64,000 nucleotides of DNA from Mycobacterium aquaticum (lineage in GTDB: Bacteria; Actinomycetota; Actinomycetes; Mycobacteriales; Mycobacteriaceae), in NCBI RefSeq assembly GCF_002086485.1, contig NZ_MVHF01000041.1:1-64000 (forward strand), given 5' to 3'. The translations under genes and the position numbers were made by a program. The notes beneath the pieces were generated by a model. That model searched no databases. It saw nothing but the letters and a program-made list of their open reading frames with translations, and was not told where the DNA came from. Each line of letters starts with the position of its first letter. The first letter of the stretch is position 1. Shown piece by piece: positions 43,190-51,251 of the stretch.

Positions 43190-43503
43190 TCGGCAGCCGC
43201 CGTGACCGCTGCGGCAGGCAGCGGCCCGTACAGATGCGGGAAATGCATGCCCTCGGGATCGGACGGCACGCCCGGCTCCCAGCGCACCGGGGACGTCAGC
43301 GCCGCCGCGTCGATGTAGAGCAGCACCAGGTCGGTCCGGCCCGCATAGAGCCGGTTGGCGGGCAGGTGCACCTGCTCGGGAGCCGACAGGTGGACGAAGC
43401 CCTGGGCGTCCAACGAGGGCGGGCGGTGCTCTCCGGACGCCTGGGCCGCCCGCCATTCGTCGGCACTACACAGGTGAACCAGCACGGGCGGCGATGGACG
43501 CAT
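43141..43503 (-). CDS. DUF952 family protein
   Basis: A 120-residue DUF952 protein, a family with a mono-ADP-ribosyltransferase-like fold and unknown function. Characteristic segments are LVHLCSADEWRAAQASG, FVHLSAPEQV and VRWEPGVPSDPEGMHFPHLYG. ATG 43503 is used rather than the longer in-frame ATG 43548, since the family starts at this point. Convergent overlap with ridA. Confidence 0.85.
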   Translation of the reverse strand: MRPSPPVLVHLCSADEWRAAQASGEHRPPSLDAQGFVHLSAPEQVHLPANRLYAGRTDLVLLYIDAAALTSPVRWEPGVPSDPEGMHFPHLYGPLPAAAVTAAADYLPASDGTFSPLAAT

Positions 43504-43568
43504 ACTGCCAGCTTGCCGGTCGAGCAACTCGGCAGACAAGTGAGACACGACACACCGGTAAACCCCTA

Positions 43569-43594
43569 GGGAACAAGGCCGGAACCGAAAACGT
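43569..43594 (+). promoter_or_regulatory. Possible ECF-sigma promoter upstream of the DUF7455-type gene
   Basis: GGGAAC (43569-43574) is followed after 17 bases by CGT (43592-43594), the spacing of SigE/SigH-type promoters. A TAGACA hexamer lies a little downstream at 43606-43611 and could instead be a housekeeping -10. Both readings are weak. Confidence 0.3.
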
Positions 43595-43662
43595 CTGAGA
43601 GAGTAGACATACGCAAACCCGGCGCCATTGCCGGGAGGCGCAGAGCAGAAGACGGAGGAGCC

Positions 43663-43854
43663 ATGAACGCAACTCTGACCACCCCGGAGCTAACCAGAGC
43701 CGATCGTTGCGACCGCTGCGGTGCCGCCGCACGCGTGCGTGCGACCCTGCCGTCGGGCAGCGAGCTCCTCTTCTGCCAGCACCACGCCAACGAGCACGAG
43801 GCCAAGCTGGTCGAACTGGCAGCCGTCATCGAAGTCAGCCCGGTCGAGGCATAA
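43663..43854 (+). CDS. DUF7455-type small zinc-ribbon protein
   Basis: A 63-residue protein conserved in actinobacteria. It has the CxxC of RCDRCGAA and the CQHH of LLFCQHHANEHE, so it probably binds one zinc. GGAGGAG stands just upstream of the ATG. Function is unknown. It opens the conserved rightward block that leads to sigB. Confidence 0.85.
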   Translation: MNATLTTPELTRADRCDRCGAAARVRATLPSGSELLFCQHHANEHEAKLVELAAVIEVSPVEA

Positions 43855-43915
43855 ACGCCTCTTCGCACCACCCGACTGGGCAGGAGCACGCTTCGTCCGT
43901 AATGCTGGTCTGAAC

Positions 43916-44893
43916 ATGACCGGCCAGCCGCTTCCACTACCCCCATCACGCCATCACATCTGGCATATCGCACGGCGCACACTGTCGAAGAGTTGGGACG
44001 ACTCCATCTTCTCGGAATCGGCCCAGGCGGCTTTCTGGTGTGCGCTGTCGTTACCGCCGTTGCTGTTGGGGGTGCTTGGCAGCTTGGCGTACATCGCCCC
44101 GCTGTTCGGGCCGGACACGCTGACGGCGATCATCAGCCAGCTGATCAATGCGGCGAACAGCTTCTTCTCGAAGAACGTCGTCAACGAGATCATCGAACCC
44201 ACGATTCGTGACATCGCCTCCAGCGCCCGCGGCGAGGTGGTGTCACTCGGGTTCGTGATCTCGTTGTGGGCGGGATCCTCGGCAGTATCGGCATTCGTCG
44301 ACTCGGTCGTGGAGGCTCATGACCAGACGCCCTTGCGGCACCCCGTACGGCAGCGGTTCTACGCCCTCGGGCTCTACGTGATGATGCTGATCGGCGTGAT
44401 CGCCACGGCGCCGTTCATCGCGTTGGGGCCGCGCACCATCAGCGAGCACATCCCCGACAGCTGGGACAACGTCCTGCGCTACGGCTACTTCCCCGCACTG
44501 TTCCTCGCCGGGGTGGCCGGGGTGACGCTGCTGTACCGGGTGGCATTGCCCAAGCCCTTGCCGTCACACCGGCTGCTGCTGGGCTCGGTGCTGGCCACCG
44601 TGGTTTTTCTGGTGGCGACGGTCGGCCTGCGGTTCTACCTGAACTGGATCACCCGTACCGGCTACACGTACGGCGCACTGGCGACACCGATCGCGTTTCT
44701 GCTGTTCGCGTTCTTTCTGGGGTTCGCGGTCATGCTGGGAGCCGAACTCAACGCCGCCATCCAGGAGGAATGGCCTGCGGCGGACACCCACGCCCAGCGC
44801 CTACGAGACTGGTTCGAGGACAAAGCCCTCAACGGCAACGGCTCGGCGGCCAGAGATTCGGCCGCCGCCACCGACGAGCCGACTACTTCTTGA
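43916..44893 (+). CDS. YihY/BrkB family membrane protein
   Basis: A 325-residue integral membrane protein of the YihY/virulence factor BrkB family (Rv2707-like). About six hydrophobic helices are visible, including FWCALSLPPLLLGVLGSLAY, GLYVMMLIGVIATAPFIALG and LATPIAFLLFAFFLGFAV. The conserved ISLWAGSSAVSAF-type segment is present (VISLWAGSSAVSAFVDSV). Function of the family is not established. The final 11 bases overlap the convergent DUF3039 gene. Confidence 0.88.
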   Translation: MTGQPLPLPPSRHHIWHIARRTLSKSWDDSIFSESAQAAFWCALSLPPLLLGVLGSLAYIAPLFGPDTLTAIISQLINAANSFFSKNVVNEIIEPTIRDIASSARGEVVSLGFVISLWAGSSAVSAFVDSVVEAHDQTPLRHPVRQRFYALGLYVMMLIGVIATAPFIALGPRTISEHIPDSWDNVLRYGYFPALFLAGVAGVTLLYRVALPKPLPSHRLLLGSVLATVVFLVATVGLRFYLNWITRTGYTYGALATPIAFLLFAFFLGFAVMLGAELNAAIQEEWPAADTHAQRLRDWFEDKALNGNGSAARDSAAATDEPTTS

Positions 44894-45119
44894 GTGATTC
44901 GTAGATGCGCTTGCAGTCCGGGCATACGGGCGAGCCAGGCTTGGCGGCCTTGGTCACCGGGAACACCTCGCCGCACAGCGCGACGACGTGGGTGCCCATC
45001 ACAGCACTCTCGGCGATCTTGTCCTTCTTGACGTAGTGGAAGTACTTCGGGGTGTCGCTGTCTGTCCCGTCGTCGACGCGTTCATCCGCGTCGGTGCGCT
45101 CGATCGTCTGGGTCTGCAT
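44883..45119 (-). CDS. DUF3039 family protein (Rv2708c-like)
   Basis: A 78-residue DUF3039 protein, well conserved in mycobacteria. The core is YFHYVKKDKIAESAVMG, followed by VVALCGEVFPV and CPDCKRIYESL; three cysteines suggest a zinc ribbon. ATG 45119 is chosen because the upstream in-frame extension is unlike the family. Function is unknown. Convergent with the YihY-like gene. Confidence 0.9.
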   Translation of the reverse strand: MQTQTIERTDADERVDDGTDSDTPKYFHYVKKDKIAESAVMGTHVVALCGEVFPVTKAAKPGSPVCPDCKRIYESLKK

Positions 45120-45224
45120 GGTTTTATTGTGCTCCTCGCGTCCGCGGACCCTTATTGTGCCCGCCGACTCGGCCCCAGGAAATCCGCCTGCGCCGACGTC
45201 ACCCAGGTGTGGAACAGTAGAGGT

Positions 45225-45641
45225 ATGAAACAAAGCCACGAGCTGAGTTTCGACGACGATTTCGACGGCGAAGGTCGCCCGGTTCTCATCACTCGCGCCG
45301 CGCCGGCCTATGAAGAACAGCACCGCGCCCGGGTACGCAAGTACCTGACGTTGATGGCGTTCCGCATCCCGGCGCTGCTCCTGGCGGCACTTGCCTACAG
45401 CCTCTGGGGCAACGGCCTGATCTCGTTGGCGATCATCTTGGTCTCGGTACCGCTGCCATGGATGGCCGTGCTCATCGCCAACGACCGTCCGCCCCGCAAG
45501 GCCGAGGAGCCCCGGCGCTATCAACACGGCGCCGAACGGGTACCCCTGTTCCCGACCGCGCAAAGGCCTGCACTACGGCCTGACGAAGACGCGTCGCCGC
45601 AACCGGATGAGGACCGGCCGGGAGGCGACGTTCCAGGCTGA
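45225..45641 (+). CDS. DUF3099 family membrane protein (Rv2709-like)
   Basis: A 138-residue DUF3099 protein with two hydrophobic helices (FRIPALLLAALAYSLWG and ISLAIILVSVPLPWMAVLIA) between a charged N-terminus and a Pro/Asp-rich tail. The ATG at 45225 has AGAGG upstream. It occupies the place of Rv2709 just before sigB. Function unknown. Confidence 0.88.
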   Translation: MKQSHELSFDDDFDGEGRPVLITRAAPAYEEQHRARVRKYLTLMAFRIPALLLAALAYSLWGNGLISLAIILVSVPLPWMAVLIANDRPPRKAEEPRRYQHGAERVPLFPTAQRPALRPDEDASPQPDEDRPGGDVPG

Positions 45642-45724
45642 GGAGCTTCTTTAGCTATTCTCAGGATAATCTCAGGTCGTCGACGAAAAACTGCAGGTCA
45701 AGCGGCATGAAATCGGCAACTGGT

Positions 45725-45751
45725 GGGAACTCTTACTGGGTCCACTGCGTT
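45725..45751 (+). promoter_or_regulatory. SigE/SigH-type promoter of sigB
   Basis: GGGAAC (45725-45730) and GTT (45749-45751) are spaced 18 bases apart, matching ECF sigma (SigE/SigH-type) promoters. sigB of mycobacteria is known to be transcribed from such promoters in stress. The start point would lie about 30 bases before the ATG at 45789, which has AGGAGG. Confidence 0.75.
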
Positions 45752-45788
45752 ATAAGTGGTGACAGTTCGAGCCGATCAGGAGGCCGTC

Positions 45789-46748
45789 ATGGCAAATGCC
45801 ACCACAAGCCGCGTTGACACCGATCTGGACGCCCAGAGCCCGGCTGCAGACCTCGTGCGCGTGTACTTGAACGGCATCGGCAAAACGGCGTTGCTCAATG
45901 CTGCCGATGAAGTAGAGCTCGCGAAACGTATCGAGGCCGGGTTGTATGCCCAGCACCTGCTGGACACCAAGAAGCGCCTCGGTGAAACCCGCAAACGCGA
46001 GCTTGCGACCGTAGTCCGGGACGGCGAAGCCGCCCGGCGCCATCTACTCGAAGCCAACCTGCGCCTTGTGGTGTCGTTGGCGAAGCGCTACACCGGCCGC
46101 GGCATGCCGCTGCTGGATCTGATCCAGGAGGGGAACCTGGGGCTGATCCGCGCGATGGAGAAGTTCGACTACACCAAGGGCTTCAAGTTCTCCACGTACG
46201 CCACCTGGTGGATCCGCCAGGCCATCACCCGCGGTATGGCCGACCAGAGCCGCACCATCCGGCTGCCCGTCCATCTCGTCGAGCAGGTGAACAAGCTGGC
46301 CCGGATCAAGCGGGAGATGCACCAGAACCTCGGCCGGGAAGCCACCGACGAGGAACTCGCCGAGGAATCGGGCATCCCGGTGGAGAAGATCAACGACCTC
46401 TTGGAGCACAGCCGGGATCCGGTGAGCCTGGACATGCCGGTGGGCACCGACGAGGAGGCGCCGTTGGGCGACTTCATCGAGGACTCCGAAGCCATGTCTG
46501 CGGAGAACGCGGTGATCTCCGAGTTGCTGCACACCGACATCCGCTACGTGCTTGCCACGCTCGACGAGCGTGAACAGCAGGTGATCCGGCTGCGGTTCGG
46601 CCTCGACGACGGTCAGCCGCGCACGCTGGACCAGATCGGCAAGCTGTTCGGGCTCTCCCGTGAGCGGGTGCGCCAGATCGAGCGCGAAGTGATGGCCAAG
46701 CTCCGCAACGGCGATCGGGCCGACCGGCTCCGGTCGTACGCAAGCTAG
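45789..46748 (+). CDS. sigB: RNA polymerase sigma factor SigB
   Basis: A 319-residue primary-like sigma factor. Region 1.2 (ADLVRVYLNGIGKTALL), region 2 (RLVVSLAKRYTGRGMPLLDLIQEGNLGLIRA, FSTYATWWIRQAI), region 3 and the region 4 helix-turn-helix (LDQIGKLFGLSRERVRQIERE) are all present and near-identical to mycobacterial SigB. It drives stress and stationary-phase transcription. ATG 45789 with AGGAGG is the start. A strong hairpin follows the stop, and ideR comes next as in other mycobacteria. Confidence 0.98.
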   Translation: MANATTSRVDTDLDAQSPAADLVRVYLNGIGKTALLNAADEVELAKRIEAGLYAQHLLDTKKRLGETRKRELATVVRDGEAARRHLLEANLRLVVSLAKRYTGRGMPLLDLIQEGNLGLIRAMEKFDYTKGFKFSTYATWWIRQAITRGMADQSRTIRLPVHLVEQVNKLARIKREMHQNLGREATDEELAEESGIPVEKINDLLEHSRDPVSLDMPVGTDEEAPLGDFIEDSEAMSAENAVISELLHTDIRYVLATLDEREQQVIRLRFGLDDGQPRTLDQIGKLFGLSRERVRQIEREVMAKLRNGDRADRLRSYAS

Positions 46749-46760
46749 ACGTTGCCCCTG

Positions 46761-46792
46761 GATGTGCCCGCCGGATACCCGGCGGGCACATC
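46761..46792 (+). terminator. Transcription terminator after sigB
   Basis: A perfect 14-base-pair stem, GATGTGCCCGCCGG (46761-46774) with CCGGCGGGCACATC (46779-46792), loop ATAC, 12 bases after the sigB stop. Little T-run follows, as is usual for mycobacterial hairpins. Confidence 0.85.
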
Positions 46793-46920
46793 GCATTTCC
46801 GCCGGTTTTGCCGCCTTGAGCGGCCCCGCCGCGGGGACGGGCGGCACGCCTACGTTGGCCGCCAGTTCGCGCCGCCCGAACGGTAGACTGTCGTGTGACG
46901 TTTGGGCTTGGAAGGCGCGA

Positions 46921-47613
46921 ATGAACGATCTTGTCGATACCACCGAGATGTATCTGCGGACCATCTACGACCTCGAAGAAGAGGGCGTGGTGCCTCTGCG
47001 TGCCCGAATTGCCGAGCGGCTCGACCAGAGTGGTCCCACCGTCAGCCAGACGGTGTCGCGGATGGAGCGCGATGGGCTGCTGCACGTCGCCGGTGACCGG
47101 CACCTGGAGTTGACCGACAAGGGACGCTCCCTGGCCATCGCGGTCATGCGCAAGCACCGGCTCGCCGAACGCCTCCTCGTCGACGTCATCGGACTCCCGT
47201 GGGAAGACGTGCACGCCGAGGCGTGCCGGTGGGAACACGTGATGAGCGAGGACGTCGAGCGACGCCTGATGCATGTGCTGAACAATCCCACCACCTCGCC
47301 GTTCGGCAACCCGATCCCCGGGCTGTCCGAACTCGGCGTCGGAACCACCGCGTTCTCCGACGACGTGAGCCTGGTCCGGCTGACCGAGCTTCCGGTCGGA
47401 CTGCCGGTCGCGGTCGTGGTGCGTCAGCTCACCGAACACGTCCAGGGCGACACCGAGCTGATCGGACGGCTCAAAGAAGCCGGCGTCGTGCCCAACGCCC
47501 GTGTCACGGTCGAGGCCAACGACCACGGCGGCGTGATGATCCTGATCCCCGGCCACCAACAGGTCGAGCTGCCCCACCAGATGGCACACGCCGTCAAGGT
47601 CGAGAAGGTCTGA
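46921..47613 (+). CDS. ideR: Iron-dependent repressor IdeR
   Basis: A 230-residue DtxR-family iron repressor, the same length as the M. tuberculosis protein. All metal ligands are present: Met10, Cys102, Glu105, His106 (primary) and His79, Glu83, His98 (ancillary). The helix-turn-helix is in ERLDQSGPTVSQTVSRMERDG, and the C-terminal SH3-like domain is intact. With Fe(II) it represses siderophore and activates storage genes. A TAGACT hexamer at 46884 is a candidate -10, and GGAAGG precedes the ATG. The 3' end overlaps the convergent DUF4192 gene by 20 bases. Confidence 0.98.
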   Translation: MNDLVDTTEMYLRTIYDLEEEGVVPLRARIAERLDQSGPTVSQTVSRMERDGLLHVAGDRHLELTDKGRSLAIAVMRKHRLAERLLVDVIGLPWEDVHAEACRWEHVMSEDVERRLMHVLNNPTTSPFGNPIPGLSELGVGTTAFSDDVSLVRLTELPVGLPVAVVVRQLTEHVQGDTELIGRLKEAGVVPNARVTVEANDHGGVMILIPGHQQVELPHQMAHAVKVEKV

Positions 47614-48661
47614 CACCCCCGAAGGTCCGCCGCGGTGGCAACCGCACGCCGAGCCGATCGGCCTGCCGGTAGCCGCTGAGGGCCAGCTCGCGGACTTGCT
47701 CGGGCCGCATCCCCGACTGCAGCGCGGTGTCGAGCATGCCCGCCATCCGGTGCTCGGGATCGCAGTCGAGTGCGGCGTCCAGCGACACCCCGGTCAGCGG
47801 TCCGTCACCCCGGACGTAGGCCGAGAATGCCAACAGCACGAGGGCCTCTGCCCGCCACGGCGGCGGCAAGGCGCGGGCCAGCTCGGCCCACAGGGATTCC
47901 GCCGGGCCCGCGCTGTCCCCCACCGCCAGCGCGTACAACGTGTCGCGGACCTGCGGATCGGTCAGCGAGACCGCGATCCGGGCCATCTCACCGTCGCTGG
48001 GTGGCCGCCCGTCCGCGAAGCGGTCCGCAGCGGCGATCGCGGCTTCGATGTCCGCGCGGACACGGGCCCGGCCGCGGGTGCGCGGCGCGGCGGGCAGCTC
48101 ATCGATGACCCGAGCCAACCGCGCACCGCGGACAGAGTCGGCCTCGACGATCTGTTGCAGTTCCTCGCGCCGCCGGTAGAGCCTGCGTCCGTCGAGCACC
48201 GCGGCCGCAGCTAACGGCGACGCGGACGGATCCTCGACAACACCGTGGCTGCCGCAACCGTCGGCGCAGTGCCAGGTGCCGCCGGCTTCCACCCGGTCGA
48301 CGACATGCGCGCCGAGCAGTTCGATGCCGCCGGCCGCCAGCCGCTCGGCCAGGATGGCGGCGAGCTCACGGAACTCGTCGTTGCACTGCTGGCAGTCGGC
48401 TCCGTTCTCGTCGACGAACACGGCGATGGCGGTCTGCGGCGCGGCGGCTGAGGCCACCTCGGCCAAATGGTCGATCCGCACCCCGATGTCCGGTGAAAGA
48501 TCAACGCGCATAACGCATCCCAGCGCTCCGTCGTCGACGGTGACCAGCACCAGCGAGTGCACGGGTACGAAGCCGAGGACCGCGGGCAGCGCGGCGATGA
48601 GGGTGCCGGGCCGGTCGAGGCCGAACTGCGCGGTATCTGGTGAATCCGATGAATATGTCAT
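47594..48661 (-). CDS. DUF4192 family protein (Rv2712c-like)
   Basis: A 355-residue actinobacterial DUF4192 protein. It opens with LDRPGTLIAALPAVLGFVPVHSLVLVTV, typical of the family, and has the Cys-rich WHCADGCGSHG segment and a C-terminal helical domain with a LLAFSAYVRGDG motif. Function unknown. It faces ideR and is conserved at this place in mycobacteria. Confidence 0.9.
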   Translation of the reverse strand: MTYSSDSPDTAQFGLDRPGTLIAALPAVLGFVPVHSLVLVTVDDGALGCVMRVDLSPDIGVRIDHLAEVASAAAPQTAIAVFVDENGADCQQCNDEFRELAAILAERLAAGGIELLGAHVVDRVEAGGTWHCADGCGSHGVVEDPSASPLAAAAVLDGRRLYRRREELQQIVEADSVRGARLARVIDELPAAPRTRGRARVRADIEAAIAAADRFADGRPPSDGEMARIAVSLTDPQVRDTLYALAVGDSAGPAESLWAELARALPPPWRAEALVLLAFSAYVRGDGPLTGVSLDAALDCDPEHRMAGMLDTALQSGMRPEQVRELALSGYRQADRLGVRLPPRRTFGGVRPSRP

Positions 48662-48828
48662 GGCACGACCGTCGCAGCAGGCACCGTCAACGGGATTCGC
48701 CGCGCAGCCCGATCACGGCGATCTGTGGATGAAACTCGTTTTGGGGATAACGGTCCGCAGCGATTGTTCATGCGCAATTTGACGCGGTCGGCGTGCGAGA
48801 TCCGAGCAACCGGCGTAAACACTCTCCC

Positions 48829-50244
48829 ATGGGTTCGATGCAGGAGTACGACCTCGTCGTCATCGGTTCAGGTCCCGGCGGCCAACGTGCTGCCATCGCC
48901 GCCGCAAAGCTGGGCAAGACGGTCGCCGTCATCGAACGCGGGAGGATGCTCGGCGGCGTGTGCGTCAACACCGGCACCATTCCCTCGAAGACCCTGCGCG
49001 AAGCGGTCGTCTATCTGACCGGCATGAGCCAGCGCGAGCTGTACGGCGCCAGCTACCGCGTCAAGGAGAAGATCACCCCCGCCGATCTGCTTGCGCGTAC
49101 GCAGCACGTCATCGGCAAAGAGATCGACGTGGTGCGCTCGCAACTCATGCGCAACCGCATCGAGCTCTACACCGGGCACGGCCGCTTCGCCGACGAACAC
49201 ACCATCCTGGTCGAGGATCCCAACCGCGCCGAGCTCGTCACGGTGCGGGGCCGCTACATCGTGCTGGCCACGGGCACCAAACCCGCCCGCCCCTCCGGCG
49301 TCGAGTTCGACGAATCGCGCGTGCTGGACTCCGACGGCATTCTCGACCTCAAGTCGCTGCCCACCTCGATGGTGGTGGTCGGCGCCGGCGTCATCGGCAT
49401 CGAGTACGCGTCGATGTTCGCCGCACTCGGCACCAAGGTGACCGTGGTCGAAAAACGGGAATCCATGCTCGATTTCTGTGATCCGGAGATCGTGGAGGCA
49501 CTCAAGTTCCACCTGCGCGACCTCGCGGTGACCTTCCGGTTCGGCGAGGAGGTGACCGCTGTCGACGTCGGGTCCGCCGGAACCGTCACCACCCTGGCCA
49601 GCGGCAAGCAGATCCCCGCCGAGACGGTCATGTACTCGGCGGGCCGCCAAGGCCAGACCGATCACCTGGACCTGGCCAATGCCGGCCTGGAGTGCGACAA
49701 CCGTGGCCGGATCTTCGTCGACGACAACTTCTGCACCAAGGTCGACCACATCTACGCCGTCGGCGACGTCATCGGCTTCCCGGCCCTGGCCGCGACCTCG
49801 ATGGAGCAGGGCCGCCTGGCCGCCTACCACGCGTTCGGCGAGCCCACCAAGGGCATGATGCAGCTGCAGCCCATCGGCATCTACTCGATTCCCGAGGTGT
49901 CCTACGTCGGTGCCACCGAGGTGGACCTCACCAAGGACTCGATCCCCTACGAGGTTGGTGTTTCCCGCTACCGTGAGCTGGCCCGCGGGCAGATCGCAGG
50001 CGACTCCTACGGCATGCTCAAACTGCTGGTGTCCACCGAGGACCTGCGGGTGCTCGGAGTACACATCTTCGGCACCAGCGCCACCGAGATGGTGCACATC
50101 GGCCAGGCGGTGATGGGGTGCGGCGGCACGGTGGAGTACCTCGTCGACGCGGTGTTCAACTACCCGACGTTCTCCGAGGCCTACAAGGTGGCCGCGCTCG
50201 ACGTGATTAACAAGCTGCGCGCGCTCAACCAGTTCCGCGCTTAG
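48829..50244 (+). CDS. sthA: Soluble pyridine nucleotide transhydrogenase
   Basis: A 471-residue flavoprotein that transfers hydride between NADPH and NAD+. It has the FAD motif GSGPGG, the NAD motif GAGVIGIEYASMFAALG and the YAVGDVIGFPALA segment. The disulfide site of related lipoamide dehydrogenases is degenerate (GVCVNTGTIPSKTL, one Cys only), as in known SthA. ATG 48829 is used; ATG 48838 would give exactly the 468 residues of M. tuberculosis SthA and is equally likely. A TAAACA hexamer seven bases upstream hints at leaderless initiation at 48829. Confidence 0.95.
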   Translation: MGSMQEYDLVVIGSGPGGQRAAIAAAKLGKTVAVIERGRMLGGVCVNTGTIPSKTLREAVVYLTGMSQRELYGASYRVKEKITPADLLARTQHVIGKEIDVVRSQLMRNRIELYTGHGRFADEHTILVEDPNRAELVTVRGRYIVLATGTKPARPSGVEFDESRVLDSDGILDLKSLPTSMVVVGAGVIGIEYASMFAALGTKVTVVEKRESMLDFCDPEIVEALKFHLRDLAVTFRFGEEVTAVDVGSAGTVTTLASGKQIPAETVMYSAGRQGQTDHLDLANAGLECDNRGRIFVDDNFCTKVDHIYAVGDVIGFPALAATSMEQGRLAAYHAFGEPTKGMMQLQPIGIYSIPEVSYVGATEVDLTKDSIPYEVGVSRYRELARGQIAGDSYGMLKLLVSTEDLRVLGVHIFGTSATEMVHIGQAVMGCGGTVEYLVDAVFNYPTFSEAYKVAALDVINKLRALNQFRA

Positions 50245-51077
50245 CAGTCGCTGTCGTAGGCCGAGGGGGCGGAGTCACCTGCCCCGCCGGCCTCTGCGCG
50301 CGCCAACAGGCCCACGATCGATTCGTCGAATCGGGGCGAGAAGGACAGGTCGTCGTCGCAACCGCCACCGTCGGGTCCGCCGATCAAGCCGATCACCGTC
50401 GAACCCACGATCCATGGCGCGCCGCTGAAACCGTCGGTCAGACCGATGCACGGCAGCGACGGATATCCGTCGTGTGAGAGCCCGGTCACCCCCTGACACC
50501 GCAGCGGATCACCGCCCGACCCCATCGGGTAGCCCGTGACCGTGACGGATGTGCCCGCCGGCGGTGCCGAGCCGAGCGTGAGACCGCCCTCGAACGACTG
50601 GACCGCTGAACCTTCGGACTCGTGATGCACCCGCGCGATGGCGAAGTCGGCATGCGGATCTTGCGATGCGACCCACCTGGGGTCCAGATAGACCGTGGTG
50701 ATCCGCCAGATGTCGTCATCCCCATCGTGGAAGCCGGGGATGAACGTGGTGCCGATGCCGTCGGCCACACAATGCGCGGCGGTGAGGATCAGGTCCCCGG
50801 TACTGCTGTCGAGGACTGCAGCGCTGCAGGTGTGCACCGATTCGCCCGTTCCGCCGCCGAGAAACACCGCCCCCACGCGAGGGTCAGGTGCGACGGGCGC
50901 GGCGCCCGAGACGGCATTGGCCTGCGGGTCGGCCTGCGGGGCCGATGCCGCCGAGGTCACGGGGATCGCCGCGGACCCGGTGTGCCGCGCAGGCGCGGGT
51001 GCGGCACACGACGCGACCACGGACGTGATGGCCGCCGCTGCCGCGACCGTCCGAACCCTCGCCACCTGCATGACCAC
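50241..51077 (-). CDS. Secreted trypsin-like serine protease, probable lipoprotein
   Basis: A 278-residue exported protease. The signal peptide ends in the lipobox VVASC (Cys24), so it is probably lipid-anchored. The catalytic triad is His102 (TAAHC), Asp144 (ADFAIA) and Ser218 (GFSGAP). Cysteines 84/103 and 194/210 are placed for disulfides. The stop overlaps the convergent sthA stop by four bases. I see no counterpart at this place in the M. tuberculosis order, so it may be a lineage-specific addition. Substrate unknown. Confidence 0.85.
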   Translation of the reverse strand: MVMQVARVRTVAAAAAITSVVASCAAPAPARHTGSAAIPVTSAASAPQADPQANAVSGAAPVAPDPRVGAVFLGGGTGESVHTCSAAVLDSSTGDLILTAAHCVADGIGTTFIPGFHDGDDDIWRITTVYLDPRWVASQDPHADFAIARVHHESEGSAVQSFEGGLTLGSAPPAGTSVTVTGYPMGSGGDPLRCQGVTGLSHDGYPSLPCIGLTDGFSGAPWIVGSTVIGLIGGPDGGGCDDDLSFSPRFDESIVGLLARAEAGGAGDSAPSAYDSDC

Positions 51078-51251
51078 CGATCCTGCCCGAAAAACCGTCG
51101 CTCAGGCTGGAATGCCGGGTGGGCGCTGCCTGTTCGATTCCACATGCGGGGCATAACGCGCCGCATGATGGGAATGCGCGACACTATATGGCACAGCACG
51201 AGGGTTCGGCACGATCTGGATCAGGGCGTGCAGTGACAAGGAGACGGAGTG

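Noticed and set aside
48779..48821. TTGACG with TAAACA as an sthA promoter
   Set aside because: The spacer would be 31 bases, too long for a SigA promoter.
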